This document shows, in pieces, positions 7,960-16,806 of a DNA stretch of 64,000 nt (position 1 is its first letter; each line of letters starts with the position of its first letter). Below the pieces are notes generated by a model that saw nothing but the letters and a program-made list of their open reading frames with translations, did not search any database and had not been told where the DNA came from. Location of the stretch: positions 196,725-260,724 of the forward strand of contig DS999409.1 of the NCBI GenBank assembly GCA_000158155.1. Direction: 5' to 3'. This DNA is from a gamma proteobacterium NOR5-3. Lineage in GTDB: Bacteria > Pseudomonadota > Gammaproteobacteria > Pseudomonadales > Halieaceae. The position numbers were made by a program, and so were the translations under genes.

Positions 7960-10900
7960 ATGTTCGCGCGCTTTTTCTGCATTGTTATTTCTGTGGCTTT
8001 GTCTGCGGCGGCCTTGGCGGCCCCCAGTCCTCGTTTCACAAACCTTGAGCTGGAAAGTTTCCCCAACCCGGCTGTCGCCGGCGAAGAGCTGACCTTTCGC
8101 CTGACCGCGACCCGCGGGCAGACGGCTTGTCCCCGTGTCGTCCTTAGCCTGAACCTACCCCCTGGCGTGACCTTTGTCGACGCACCAGCCGGGGGCAGTG
8201 AGAGTGGTGGGGTCGTGACCTGGGATCGATTCACCCTGCCCTCGAACAAGACGGTCACGCGTACCGCCACGGTGCGAGTGCCCACCTCGGTGAGCGGCAG
8301 TGGTCTTTCTGCAACCGCTTCGCTGTCGGGTAGCCGCTGTTCAGCTGGTGATTCCCCACCAAGCGTACCGGTGGATCCTCCGGTCGCGCTGCCGGTCGTG
8401 ACGCTTTCCAAAACCGCATCCGTAGACGTCGCCGAGCCCGGTGAGACCTTCAGCTACACCCTCCGCTACGCCAATGAGGGCGAGGGGCTGGCTACCGGCG
8501 TGGCGATTACCGACACGCTTCCGGCCGGCACGCAGTTTGTCTCGGCATCGAGCGGCGGAACCCACGCCGGGGGCACGGTCACCTGGGATATCGGCGATAT
8601 AGAGCCCAACACCGGCGGGTCGGTGGTTGTGGAGGTCGAGTTGGGCGCGGTGGCTGACGGCGCCGTGCTCTCGAACGGGGCGCAGCTCGCCAGCAATGAG
8701 GTGCCCGTCGTTGACGCCGACCCTGTCGACGTGACCGTGACCACCAACCCGGTTCTGTCCCTGCAGATGACCGCGGCCGAAGACACCGTGGATGCTGGCG
8801 GTTTCGCCGTGTTTACGCTCAGCTACGAAAACATCGGCACGGGCGTTGCAACGGGGCTAGTATTGGAGAACACACTGCCCGCTGGACTCACGCTGGTCAG
8901 TGATAGTGGCAACGCCCAGGTAACGGGGTCCGTGGTGACCTGGATGCTGCCTGATCTGCCTGCGGGGCAGGGCGGGTCGGTCACCGTGACAGCGTCAGTG
9001 GATACACCCGTCGCGGACGCCACAGAACTCATCAATGCGGCGACGCTTTCCTTTGACCAGGGCTCCCCCGACAGCGCCGATGCTCTCGTCACCGTCGTCA
9101 GCGGCCCGGCTCTGGAGATTGAAAAAACCGCTTCGGCGGACGTGGTCGAGGCGGGTGGAACGCTAAGCTACACGCTGACCTACCGCAACATCGGTTTTGA
9201 CGTCGCTACGCCACTGATTGTGGTGGACGACCTGCCCAACGAGACTCAGTTTGTCTCCGCATCCCCGGCTCCGGATTCGGTTTCCAACGGAATTGCGCTC
9301 TGGTCCCTGGGCGACCTGCCCGCGGGGGGCGAGGGGTCGATCATTGTCACCGTCTCCGTCGACAGCCCGCTGCCCAACGGCACGGAGCTTCTCAATGCGG
9401 CCTATGCCATCGCCAACGGCGTCCCCGATCCCGCCAGTGACGCCCTGACAACCCTCGTGGTCAGCGAGCCGGTGCTGGAAATCAGCAAGGAGGCATCGGT
9501 GCAGGACGTGCTGCCCGGAGATACGCTCACCTACACGATCCGCTACGGCAATGCGGGTACCGACGTCGCCCCCAACGCTGTAATACTCGATCTATTGCCT
9601 GACGACGTCACGTTCGTTTCGGCATCCGGGGGCGGCAACTACGTGGCCTCATCCAACAGTGTAGGCTGGGGCCTCGGTGATCTGGACGCGGGTGTGCAAG
9701 GGTCGCAGACCGTTAAGGTTCAGGTGAAGGACCCCCTGCCGGATGGAACCAGGCTGGTCAATATCTCGGCCATCCTGGCGAACGGCGCGCAAGATCAAAC
9801 CGCACTGTCTTCGGTTAATGTCAGCAGTAACCCGGACCTGGAGCTAACCGTAAACAGCAACCCGGCTTCCGTGGTGTCAGCGGGTGAATCCGTGAGCTAC
9901 ACCCTGCGGCTGGCTAATCGCGGTAGCGACACGGCTCAGAACGTTACCATCGTGGATCAACTGTCGCCAGGCAGCGCGCCATCGGCGATCAGCCCGACAG
10001 GCAGCTATGACAGCACGGCGAACACGATTATCTGGCAGATCCCGAGTCTTGCACCGGGAGCTGCGCAGGCTTTCGATTACACCATCCCCGTTGCGGTCGG
10101 TACCAGTAACGGCACCGAGCTTGTCAATACAGCCTCGGCGGTAGCCGACAATGCGCCAAACGTCTCTGCCGTCTCCGTGGTGGAGGTCACCAGCAGTCCG
10201 CGCCTTTCCCTGGCCCTGACGGGACCAGCAAATGCCTCGGCGGGCGATAGCCTGACCTACACTCTTTCTTACGAGAACACGGGTAACGCCGCGGCGGCCG
10301 ATGCGTCGCTCGCGAGCCCCCTGGTACCGCCTCTGACCTTCGTCTCAGCTTCTGCCGGAGGCAGCGAGGCAGGTTCGGTGGTCAACTGGGATCTCGGTGT
10401 CATACCGGCCGGAGGCTCGGGGTCCGTTGAACTGGTGCTGCAGGTGCCGGCCGGTACGCCGGGCAGTACCAGCCTCGTTGCCAAGGCGAGCCTGGGTGCT
10501 TCGGGGGCTGCTCCGATCAGCGATTCGCTTACGACCAAGCTGAAGAGTCAGGCGGAACTTGAGGTCAGGATAAAGGCAGCGCCGGATCCGGTATCGGCGG
10601 GCGACAATGTCGTCTTCGACATTACCGCTTCGAACGTAGGCAACGCCGACGCGACTTCAGTGCAGCTCGAGGCCACCGTGCCCCCTTCCTCCGGTTTTGT
10701 TGTTGCCAGCGATGGTGGCTTTTATGACAACACCACGGAGTTAGTGCAGTGGACCATTGGAACGCTGCCGGCTGGCGATACGCTTACGCGTTCCTTTACC
10801 GTTTCTGCGCCCGCTCCGGGCGGGGCACCGGACGGCACAAGCCTGGCGAGCCTTGTCAGTCTCGATGCTGACAACGCGGCTGCGGTCTCCGACGCTGCCA

Positions 10901-12129
10901 AGGTTCGGGTCTCGAGTAGCCCGCTGGTATTTGGTGGGATCAGTGCTTCCGTATCGGAAGCGCTCGTTGGGGAAGTCGTCACGTTCGATGTTGAGCTGTT
11001 GAACGCCGGTGGTGCCGCCGCGCCCAATCTCGCCGTGGTCGAGCAGTTGCCTGGCAATGTGGAAATCGTTTCGGCAAATGCAGGTGGCGTGATCGACGCT
11101 GGTGCGAGCACGGTTACCTGGAACGTTGGAAATTTTGCACAGGCAGACGGTTTGGCATCTCTTGAGGTTGAAGTCAGGACGCTTTCGCTCTCGGCCAGCA
11201 TCGAGGCGGTCGCGACGGTCACTTTCGACCCGTCCCAGAGCGGAACGTTGAGGAAGTCTCTTCCCGTGCGGGCACCGGCACCAGGCAATGTCCCAGTCCT
11301 GACCCTCGATGTCGGCGTCATTGATTTTGGAGATGTGGAGAGTGGCGGTCGCAGCGCGGTCCAGACTGTCTCCCTGCTAAACACGGGCACCGCGCCATTG
11401 GACATTACCGGGGTCGGGTCGGCCAGCGCTCCGTTCGCTCTCACCGGGGGTAGCTGTGGAACGCCGCCTTTCACCCTGGCCCCGGGTGCCAATTGCACCC
11501 TGGCCTATAGCTTCAGCCCCGCCACGAGCGGAGCGGTCAGCCAGGCCATCGACATCAGCAGCAATGCCGCGGGCAGCCCGATCACGCTCTCGCTTCAGGG
11601 GGCTGGCATTGATCTGATCCGCAGTTTCAGCGGACCTCTGCCGTCGGGTACAACGGGAACCCTCAGCTTCATTACCCAGGATCCGCGCTGTGCGTTCGTC
11701 GGCACGCCCCAGTTTATCCCGGCAAGCGCAGCAGCGGGTGCACCATCTAACCTGGAGCTTCTCGACGGCCTGACGCGGTTCACCATAGGGAACTGCCAGC
11801 CTGGCGCATCCGTGACGGTAGACATCGACTATGGCGTGCCCGTGCCGGATGGCACACAGGTCTGGAAGGTCGGAGCGCCCTGGCGTGCCCTGGCGACATC
11901 ACTTGGTGCTACATCCGTAAGCTACTCCCTTACCGATGGTGGCGCTGACGATGAGGATGGGACGGTAGATGGGACCATTGTGGACCCCGCAGGTGCCGGC
12001 CGTCTCGTAGGCGCCAGCCAGCCCCCGGAATCCATTCCGACCCTTCCGTTGTGGGCGTTCCTGCTGCTTGTTGGTTTATTGGCCTGGCTGGCACATGCGG
12101 GGGTTACCACGCGTCGCTGCGTGCGGTGA
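7960..12129 (+). CDS. DUF11-repeat surface protein with IPTL-CTERM anchor
   Basis: 1389 residues. A signal peptide (about residues 1-21, ending ALAA) is followed by about nine DUF11-like beta domains of roughly 115-120 residues. Each carries an 'SYTLxYxNxG' strand, a 'DTLPxGxxFVSAS' strand and a 'WxLGxLPAG' strand. Then comes one ASPM/SPD-2/Hydin-like domain ('DFGDVESGG ... VSLLNTGTAPLDI') and a region like the choice-of-anchor U domain (TDGGADDEDG ... TIVDPAG). The C-terminus is 'IPTLPLWAF', a hydrophobic helix and TTRRCVR, a good IPTL-CTERM signal. In other species such tails are substrates of exosortase H. No exosortase gene is in this window. It is inferred to be a cell-surface or matrix protein. 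It is the last gene before the island. Confidence 0.88.
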   Translation: MFARFFCIVISVALSAAALAAPSPRFTNLELESFPNPAVAGEELTFRLTATRGQTACPRVVLSLNLPPGVTFVDAPAGGSESGGVVTWDRFTLPSNKTVTRTATVRVPTSVSGSGLSATASLSGSRCSAGDSPPSVPVDPPVALPVVTLSKTASVDVAEPGETFSYTLRYANEGEGLATGVAITDTLPAGTQFVSASSGGTHAGGTVTWDIGDIEPNTGGSVVVEVELGAVADGAVLSNGAQLASNEVPVVDADPVDVTVTTNPVLSLQMTAAEDTVDAGGFAVFTLSYENIGTGVATGLVLENTLPAGLTLVSDSGNAQVTGSVVTWMLPDLPAGQGGSVTVTASVDTPVADATELINAATLSFDQGSPDSADALVTVVSGPALEIEKTASADVVEAGGTLSYTLTYRNIGFDVATPLIVVDDLPNETQFVSASPAPDSVSNGIALWSLGDLPAGGEGSIIVTVSVDSPLPNGTELLNAAYAIANGVPDPASDALTTLVVSEPVLEISKEASVQDVLPGDTLTYTIRYGNAGTDVAPNAVILDLLPDDVTFVSASGGGNYVASSNSVGWGLGDLDAGVQGSQTVKVQVKDPLPDGTRLVNISAILANGAQDQTALSSVNVSSNPDLELTVNSNPASVVSAGESVSYTLRLANRGSDTAQNVTIVDQLSPGSAPSAISPTGSYDSTANTIIWQIPSLAPGAAQAFDYTIPVAVGTSNGTELVNTASAVADNAPNVSAVSVVEVTSSPRLSLALTGPANASAGDSLTYTLSYENTGNAAAADASLASPLVPPLTFVSASAGGSEAGSVVNWDLGVIPAGGSGSVELVLQVPAGTPGSTSLVAKASLGASGAAPISDSLTTKLKSQAELEVRIKAAPDPVSAGDNVVFDITASNVGNADATSVQLEATVPPSSGFVVASDGGFYDNTTELVQWTIGTLPAGDTLTRSFTVSAPAPGGAPDGTSLASLVSLDADNAAAVSDAAKVRVSSSPLVFGGISASVSEALVGEVVTFDVELLNAGGAAAPNLAVVEQLPGNVEIVSANAGGVIDAGASTVTWNVGNFAQADGLASLEVEVRTLSLSASIEAVATVTFDPSQSGTLRKSLPVRAPAPGNVPVLTLDVGVIDFGDVESGGRSAVQTVSLLNTGTAPLDITGVGSASAPFALTGGSCGTPPFTLAPGANCTLAYSFSPATSGAVSQAIDISSNAAGSPITLSLQGAGIDLIRSFSGPLPSGTTGTLSFITQDPRCAFVGTPQFIPASAAAGAPSNLELLDGLTRFTIGNCQPGASVTVDIDYGVPVPDGTQVWKVGAPWRALATSLGATSVSYSLTDGGADDEDGTVDGTIVDPAGAGRLVGASQPPESIPTLPLWAFLLLVGLLAWLAHAGVTTRRCVR

Positions 12130-12137
12130 TCTGGGAG

Positions 12138-12239
12138 CCACCGACCCATAGTCGAATGGTCAAACCCATAGAAAAGCTATAAAAATCAAGAAGATGGTGG
12201 GCCCAGTAGGACTTGAACCTACGACCAATCGATTATGAG
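12138..12239. repeat. Left attachment-site repeat with tRNA-Ile 3' remnant
   Basis: 102 bp, identical to 36269-36370 except A12189 against G36320. Positions 12195-12239 are the 3'-terminal 45 nt (with CCA) of the tRNA-Ile(CAU) gene in minus orientation. Positions 12138-12194 match the sequence just downstream of the intact tRNA. The anticodon stem and everything 5' of it are absent, so this is a non-functional remnant left by integration. Confidence 0.93.
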
Positions 12240-12520
12240 AATGGGGGAGAGGCCGCGTCGGGTGCTGCAAGGGCAAGAAACGTAAGGGCTTTTCTGCTCG
12301 CGCTATTGCTTCCGTGCCGAAACCGAACGTATCCCGAACCCGTCCGAGGTCGGACTGTGGCAGCCGCTGCCGTAAGCCGAAGATTGCTAACGGATTTCTG
12401 CAAACCGAACACCGAACCAGGGCCGAACGGGTGGCTTCGGAGCAGCGCGCGTCCCCGAAAGCGGACGTCTATCAACCGCAGGCTGACCGGCAGGAATCGG
12501 CCAGAGGCGGTCGCTCTGGC

Positions 12521-12877
12521 TCAATCCAAATACTCCCAAGTGTTAGCGCCATCGAACCGACGAACTTCGACATCGTTTACCATCTGTTCCGACATCATAT
12601 TCAAATTTACCCCGACACGGTCAGAGTTTGCTTTAGTTGTGCTGGTGTAGTGAGTAACGCATCCACATTGAGTACAACGATGGAAGTCAATGTACTGATC
12701 GCCCCATCGATACGTTTCCGTTGGCAAATCAGAGCTAACCGTGACAGTTTGCTCCGTACAAAAAGCCCATATTGCGGCATAGCGACGACACATAGAGCAG
12801 TTACACTGTGTCGCGTTTTTCGGTAGCTCTGATACTTCGATCTTCACCGCACCGCAGTGGCATCTCCCTTCAATCAT
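12521..12877 (-). CDS. GFA/CENP-V family zinc protein
   Basis: 118 residues. It begins 'MIEGRCHCGAVKIEV', with the CxC zinc ligands of the GFA (glutathione-dependent formaldehyde-activating/CENP-V) fold. 'CNCSMCRRYAAIWAF' follows, and 'RCTQCGC' near residue 76 gives the last Cys ligands. Length and motif spacing are normal for the family. Many members have no proven enzymatic role, so the activity is not assigned. It is the first gene inside the left end of the island, and it stands alone. Confidence 0.85.
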   Translation of the reverse strand: MIEGRCHCGAVKIEVSELPKNATQCNCSMCRRYAAIWAFCTEQTVTVSSDLPTETYRWGDQYIDFHRCTQCGCVTHYTSTTKANSDRVGVNLNMMSEQMVNDVEVRRFDGANTWEYLD

Positions 12878-13184
12878 CGATTTCTACCGTCTAGTGTTTA
12901 AGGTCTATCTTAGTTCCGATATAGCTGAGAAGCGAACGACGGCAATGGGTCGAAAGCGGAAGTTCGCATCGCGTCTGGCAAACGTCCGCTTACCGGCAGC
13001 CCTCTCACTCGCATACCGCTCCCGACACTGCCCCACGATCTCCTCCTCCCGCTTGGTCCCGGGCTCCGGAGCCTCTACCAGAGCTCCTACACACTCCTGC
13101 TGCTCAGACGCGTCGGGCCTTAGTGAAGCCATAGCCGCCGCAGCTCTCACATTTGAAGGTATTTGTAGATACGAGCTAGAGGTT
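12878..13184. other. 307-bp stretch without a convincing gene
   Basis: A 100-codon minus-strand frame (12905-13207) is open, but it overlaps the HNH gene, has low-complexity Ser/Ala/Arg composition and matches nothing I recognise. The GAAAGCGGAAGT motif at about 12953 resembles GAAAGCGGACGT at about 12457, in the gap left of the GFA gene. This may be a short dispersed intergenic motif. Confidence 0.4.
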
Positions 13185-13676
13185 TCAGAACTGAGGCTCG
13201 CGTTCATGGGACGGTTCCCAGGTCACAAGAAGCTCCGCCCATGCTCGCTCGTAGGAAGAGCGCAGAAATGATCGACGGTGCTCTTGGCTCCTGCCTGTCT
13301 GGGTAATCAGTGTTTCTCGGAGGTGATGGTTGCTGCCAATAAGATACTCGTTGCGCTTGTTCAGACGTTCTAGGAGCCGCTGTGTCGGTAGCTGGACGAA
13401 CTTCCCCCTTGGCCCGCGATTGCAATCTTGGCAGGCAAGGACAAGGTTCCAGACGCCATTGAGGTCGGCCTCCGGAAACCGTGCTTTCAAAACATGAGGC
13501 AGGAAATGGTCCACATCGGGGAATGCCTCGGTCCCTGATAGAGGGATTTTCTTGAGCGCATTGGCGGCACCATCACTACCGATCAACAGGGGGCTGCCGT
13601 ATGGATTTCTGGTCATTCCGAAGCCTCTTTCTTGATCCACGTCGTTAAGCCAACAAAGCCTACTGTGATTTCGCAC
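13185..13676 (-). CDS. HNH endonuclease-like protein, probably N-terminally truncated
   Basis: 163 residues. The core 'FPDVDHFLPH ... LNGVWNLVLACQDCNRG' has the Asp-His pair, the central Asn and the CxxC zinc knuckle of HNH nucleases (ββα-metal fold). It is followed by a basic 'LERLNKRNEYLIGS' helix. Homologues with this arrangement are usually about twice as long, with the HNH core near the C-terminus. The first ~30 residues here look unrelated to a domain start, so a 5' deletion is likely. It may be a remnant of a defence nuclease at the decaying left end of the island. Whether the fragment is expressed is unknown. Confidence 0.55.
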   Translation of the reverse strand: MRNHSRLCWLNDVDQERGFGMTRNPYGSPLLIGSDGAANALKKIPLSGTEAFPDVDHFLPHVLKARFPEADLNGVWNLVLACQDCNRGPRGKFVQLPTQRLLERLNKRNEYLIGSNHHLRETLITQTGRSQEHRRSFLRSSYERAWAELLVTWEPSHEREPQF

Positions 13677-14070
13677 GAAGCCAAGTTATTCGTGGAGACG
13701 TGTTGCACCAGACCATATGTGAGGCAGTCTGCAGGAGCAGGTTCTTGCGGGGAAGAGGCAGCAGGGAAGGTTGCGGAGTGGAGCAGGTCGGAAAAGAGTG
13801 CTTCCTGGCGGGCCAGTGAGGGCGTTGTTTGTGGGTAGGATTCAGTTTGCAGTGGGGCGTGTCCTGGGTTTCTTCACTCACTAGGCAGGTTGCCTCTGTC
13901 GTTATTTCCTATCGAAAGCTTGGTTTTGACGCCCTGCGGTGACCTCCTTCGATGGTTGGCGCGTTCGGTCATGTGGTTGGCAAGGATAATCGGGTGCTGC
14001 GGGCGGCTTTTCCCGATACTAGGTCTGTACCGCAATGAGCGGACCCGACAGACAAATCGTGGAGATAAGC
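13677..14070. other. 394-bp intergenic region
   Basis: No gene is supported. It lies upstream of the exported glycine-zipper protein and downstream (minus sense) of the HNH fragment start, so it should include a promoter for the plus-strand cluster. A GATAAT hexamer at 13985 is -10-like but has no good -35 partner. No repeat or strong hairpin was seen. Confidence 0.45.
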
Positions 14071-14466
14071 GTGAAAAAGATCATCTTAGCAAGCGTAGCA
14101 AGCCTAGTGCTTTCCGCCGGTGCCGCCGCGGAAGAAAAGGGTATCTGTGACTATCGTCCGAGCAAGCTTGTTGGCTCGGCTGGCGCAGCGACCGTAGCTG
14201 GTGTGGGCGGTGCAGTGGGTAGCGCCGGTGCGACCGGGTCAGCGTTTGGCCTGTATAGCATTACGCATGCCACGACCGGAGCCGCGATGGTCGGCTCAAC
14301 AGCTGGAGGAGCCTCTGCAGCCGGCACGGTCGGCATAATGGGCGGCACCGCGGGAGCGCTGGGGTCGACAGCCGCGGTAGTGCTCAATCCGCTTGTCTGG
14401 GCGCCTGCACTCGCGGTTGCCGCGACAGCTGTTGCGTATGAAGGCGCATGTTGGGTCGCCGACTAA
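14071..14466 (+). CDS. Exported glycine/alanine-zipper small protein
   Basis: 131 residues from a GTG start chosen for GGAG six bases upstream. Residues 1-20 form a clear signal peptide (VKKIILAS ... SAGAAAEE). The mature part starts 'KGICDYRPSKLVGSAG' and then becomes almost entirely Gly/Ala/Ser/Thr/Val with repeated GxxxG and AxxxG spacings over about 85 residues. It ends 'YEGACWVAD', so two Cys could form a disulfide. Glycine-zipper stretches pack transmembrane helices and occur in pore-forming or membrane-inserting proteins. No family was recognised. It starts a plus-strand group with the membrane protein at 14716. Confidence 0.65.
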   Translation: MKKIILASVASLVLSAGAAAEEKGICDYRPSKLVGSAGAATVAGVGGAVGSAGATGSAFGLYSITHATTGAAMVGSTAGGASAAGTVGIMGGTAGALGSTAAVVLNPLVWAPALAVAATAVAYEGACWVAD

Positions 14467-14715
14467 GTAGCGAATTCTCAGATTATTCTCAAAGAGCAAC
14501 CCCAGCGGGCGGTGGGGCACATAACACCCGTAGTTAGCAACCAACAAACAAAGCTGACGAAGGGGACGGGGCGTGCAAAGGAAACCGACGTGGGTTGTCG
14601 GTTAGAAGCTGAGAGGCGGGCGCATGCTCTTGACCTGAAGGCCCTCCTACCGGGGTGCTGACGGACAGCCGGGAAAGACCGGTGTTTTACTGCACTGCAT
14701 CAAAGGAGGTGGTAA

Positions 14716-15276
14716 GTGGAAATGCTTATTGTAGTGATTTGGTTGATCCTCATTCTCAAAATATTGGACGGATTTGCTGAGGACCGGCGTGAGAAGCGGG
14801 TAGAAGAATATGCGCGGCTCGCGTCATTGCCTGATGCAGAGCGGGCAAGGGAGCTGCAAAAGAAACATGCGGAAGAGCGGCATAAAACAGAGCAAAAAGG
14901 CTTAGAAGTTCGTCGTTCTTATCGACAGATGTTGAAGGAGAAAAAGCTTAAAGCTGAGAAAAGAGCTGCTGACGCCCCAATGCATGACGCGCTACTCAAA
15001 AAACTGGCGCTTTTTTTGTCTCTTGCGATCTTTGTCGTGCTGGGCTTTTCGGTTTTAAGTAGCAACTGGGGAGAGCAACGCCATACTCAAAGACAGGAAG
15101 CGATAAACAGTCTTGCTGTTTGTTTAGAGCTGAACCGGACAGCACCAAAAGAATGCAATGAAGCTACATCAGCGGTGGATGCCGTTGCCCCTGACGTCGT
15201 AGCAACGATAGCTCGCATAGCGGAATCAAAGCAGGATGTAGGTGAGCTCATTCATTACTTACGCGTGGTCGATTGA
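14716..15276 (+). CDS. Small membrane protein with coiled-coil cytoplasmic loop
   Basis: 186 residues from a GTG five bases after a near-perfect AAGGAGGT, which fixes the start. A short N-terminal hydrophobic helix (residues ~3-17, 'LIVVIWLILILKILDG') is followed by a highly charged Glu/Arg/Lys coiled coil (about 20-85), a second membrane helix (about 96-114) and a C-terminal ~70-residue domain with two Cys. The topology is probably charged loop inside and C-terminal domain either inside or out. No family was recognised. It sits 249 bp after the glycine-zipper gene; that gap is GC-rich and may be structured, but I cannot assign an RNA class. Confidence 0.65.
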   Translation: MEMLIVVIWLILILKILDGFAEDRREKRVEEYARLASLPDAERARELQKKHAEERHKTEQKGLEVRRSYRQMLKEKKLKAEKRAADAPMHDALLKKLALFLSLAIFVVLGFSVLSSNWGEQRHTQRQEAINSLAVCLELNRTAPKECNEATSAVDAVAPDVVATIARIAESKQDVGELIHYLRVVD

Positions 15277-15294
15277 GAATATCCCCGCCTACCC

Positions 15295-16278
15295 TCAGGC
15301 ACGCGCCTCACTCGGCGTCTGACCAGTCCAGCGCTTATAAGCCCGGGTAAATGATGTCTGGTCCGAGAAGCCCAGCGAGAACGCGATCTGCGTGATGCTC
15401 TGGCTCTCAGCCAGATAGGCATCCGCCAGCTTCTGACGAGTCTTGTCCATCACTGCTTTGAAGGTTGTGCCCTCAGCCTGCAGCTGCCGGTTCAGGGTCC
15501 GGTTACTCACATGCAAGTCGGCCGCGACGGTCTCGCTGGCTACCCGCCCGGACGCCAGCCGCTCGGTGATGGCTGCCTGGACCCGCTCCACAACCTTGCT
15601 GCGGTCCAGTTGAGCCAGGTAGCGCACGGTCTCCTGGTCAATCATCGCGGCAATGGCCTTGTTCCCGCCGGGCAGCGGCTCGTCGAGCATGGCCTGGGGC
15701 AGCACGATGCCATCCACGTCGGCATCAAAGCGCACAGTGCATTTAAAGTAGCTGAAGTATGCGGACTGCTCAGGCGGCGCAGAGTGAAAGAGCAGAATCT
15801 CGCTCGGATTGAAGTCATCGCCACAGCTGATGCGGCAGAGCTTGACCAGGGTGCTCAGCAGCGAATCGGCGAGCGCCGGGAGGGTAAACGCATGGCCGCG
15901 GTAGGAAAGCGAGACGAGAACTTGCCCGTCGTCGAGGTCTTTCACCTCCAGGGCCCCGCGTTCGATGAGCATATCGAAGTATTCCGAAGCCCGATGCAGA
16001 GCGCGCCGTAGGGAAACGCTGGCAAGCCAGGCGTAGCCGAGGGAGCCGAACATGGCCGGGCGCCAGTGCTCACCGTAATGCACCCCAAAGGCCGGGTCAT
16101 GAATCCGTGTGCTGGCACGCAGCCAGGCCGCATTGCAGGCCGCCACGGGAAGTCGCTCGTTGGACTCCCGTAGTTTCGCCGGGTCGATGCCTACGCTGTC
16201 GAAGATTTCTGCCGGATCTTCGCCATAGGACTCAATGAGAGTCCAGAGAGGGCGGATAGCGGTAGCCAAGGCTGTCAT
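15295..16278 (-). CDS. AraC-family regulator with arabinose-binding-like N-terminus
   Basis: 327 residues. The N-terminal ~190 residues fit the 'Arabinose_bd' type sensor of OruR/VirF-like AraC proteins (LIESYGEDPAEIFDSVGID ... LPAALSYRGH region). The C-terminal HTH pair is clear: 'VAADLHVSNRTLNRQLQAEG' and 'ITQIAFSLGFSDQTSFTRAY', ending 'KRWTGQTPSEARA'. It is a DNA-binding regulator of unknown effector. Its gene is opposite in strand to the unknown cluster around it. The short inverted repeat CTGCC-GTATCA-GGCAG just upstream (about 16313-16328) could be an autoregulatory site. Confidence 0.9.
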   Translation of the reverse strand: MTALATAIRPLWTLIESYGEDPAEIFDSVGIDPAKLRESNERLPVAACNAAWLRASTRIHDPAFGVHYGEHWRPAMFGSLGYAWLASVSLRRALHRASEYFDMLIERGALEVKDLDDGQVLVSLSYRGHAFTLPALADSLLSTLVKLCRISCGDDFNPSEILLFHSAPPEQSAYFSYFKCTVRFDADVDGIVLPQAMLDEPLPGGNKAIAAMIDQETVRYLAQLDRSKVVERVQAAITERLASGRVASETVAADLHVSNRTLNRQLQAEGTTFKAVMDKTRQKLADAYLAESQSITQIAFSLGFSDQTSFTRAYKRWTGQTPSEARA

Positions 16279-16408
16279 GCGGTGTCTTACTCCTGCTCGT
16301 GTAGTTTTGATTCTGCCGTATCAGGCAGTAGATGCAAGCAACCGCGGCGCAAATGGTCATGCGGACGGCGTAGTAGGCCGAGGCGGACAGTCGCGGCTAC
16401 GCCACACT

Positions 16409-16672
16409 ATGCCCATGAATAAACAAACCTACAGATCAACAAGCGACGCCTGTCCTTCTCGGGACTTTGCGGAAGCAACTCGGGCTGATGGCGGTGTTTA
16501 CGTTGAGTCTCAAGAGTGGGACAGCGCGTTGCGCGCCTATCGTTCGACCACTGTATTGCTAAGCAGTGCAGAGGCAACGCAGCTGGCGTTTGACCTGATC
16601 AAGGCTGCGGGTAGTGAAGCCGACGCCTCGGCTTGGAAGGTCGCCATGTTCTTGATGGCAGACAAGGGATGA
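16409..16672 (+). CDS. Hypothetical small protein
   Basis: 87 residues, starting 'MPMNKQTYRSTSDACPS'. It is a small, soluble, Ala-rich protein with a likely helical second half (SSAEATQLAFDLIKAAG ... AWKVAMFLMADKG). There is no clear Shine-Dalgarno sequence before the ATG at 16409 or the one at 16415. It is kept because composition and codon use look protein-like and it lies in an otherwise empty interval between the AraC promoter region and the next plus-strand gene. No family was recognised. Confidence 0.4.
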   Translation: MPMNKQTYRSTSDACPSRDFAEATRADGGVYVESQEWDSALRAYRSTTVLLSSAEATQLAFDLIKAAGSEADASAWKVAMFLMADKG

Positions 16673-16806
16673 GGTGTGCCGCAGATTGGCTTACCAGGTA
16701 ATGACTGTGGCGGGGTTTGCCGAGTAGCGAAATGGTATTCCGCGGACACTATGTATGTGCCGCGACGGGCGGGTAATAGAAAAAATGATAAACGGGAGAG
16801 CTTGAA

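Noticed and set aside
12905..13207. 100-codon minus-strand frame
   Set aside because: Low-complexity composition, overlap with the HNH gene, no ribosome binding site and no recognisable domain.
14467..14715. Possible structured RNA (GC-rich, GCTG-ACGGA-CAGC hairpin)
   Set aside because: Only short stems could be drawn and no known RNA class fits. There is no reverse transcriptase nearby to suggest a retron.
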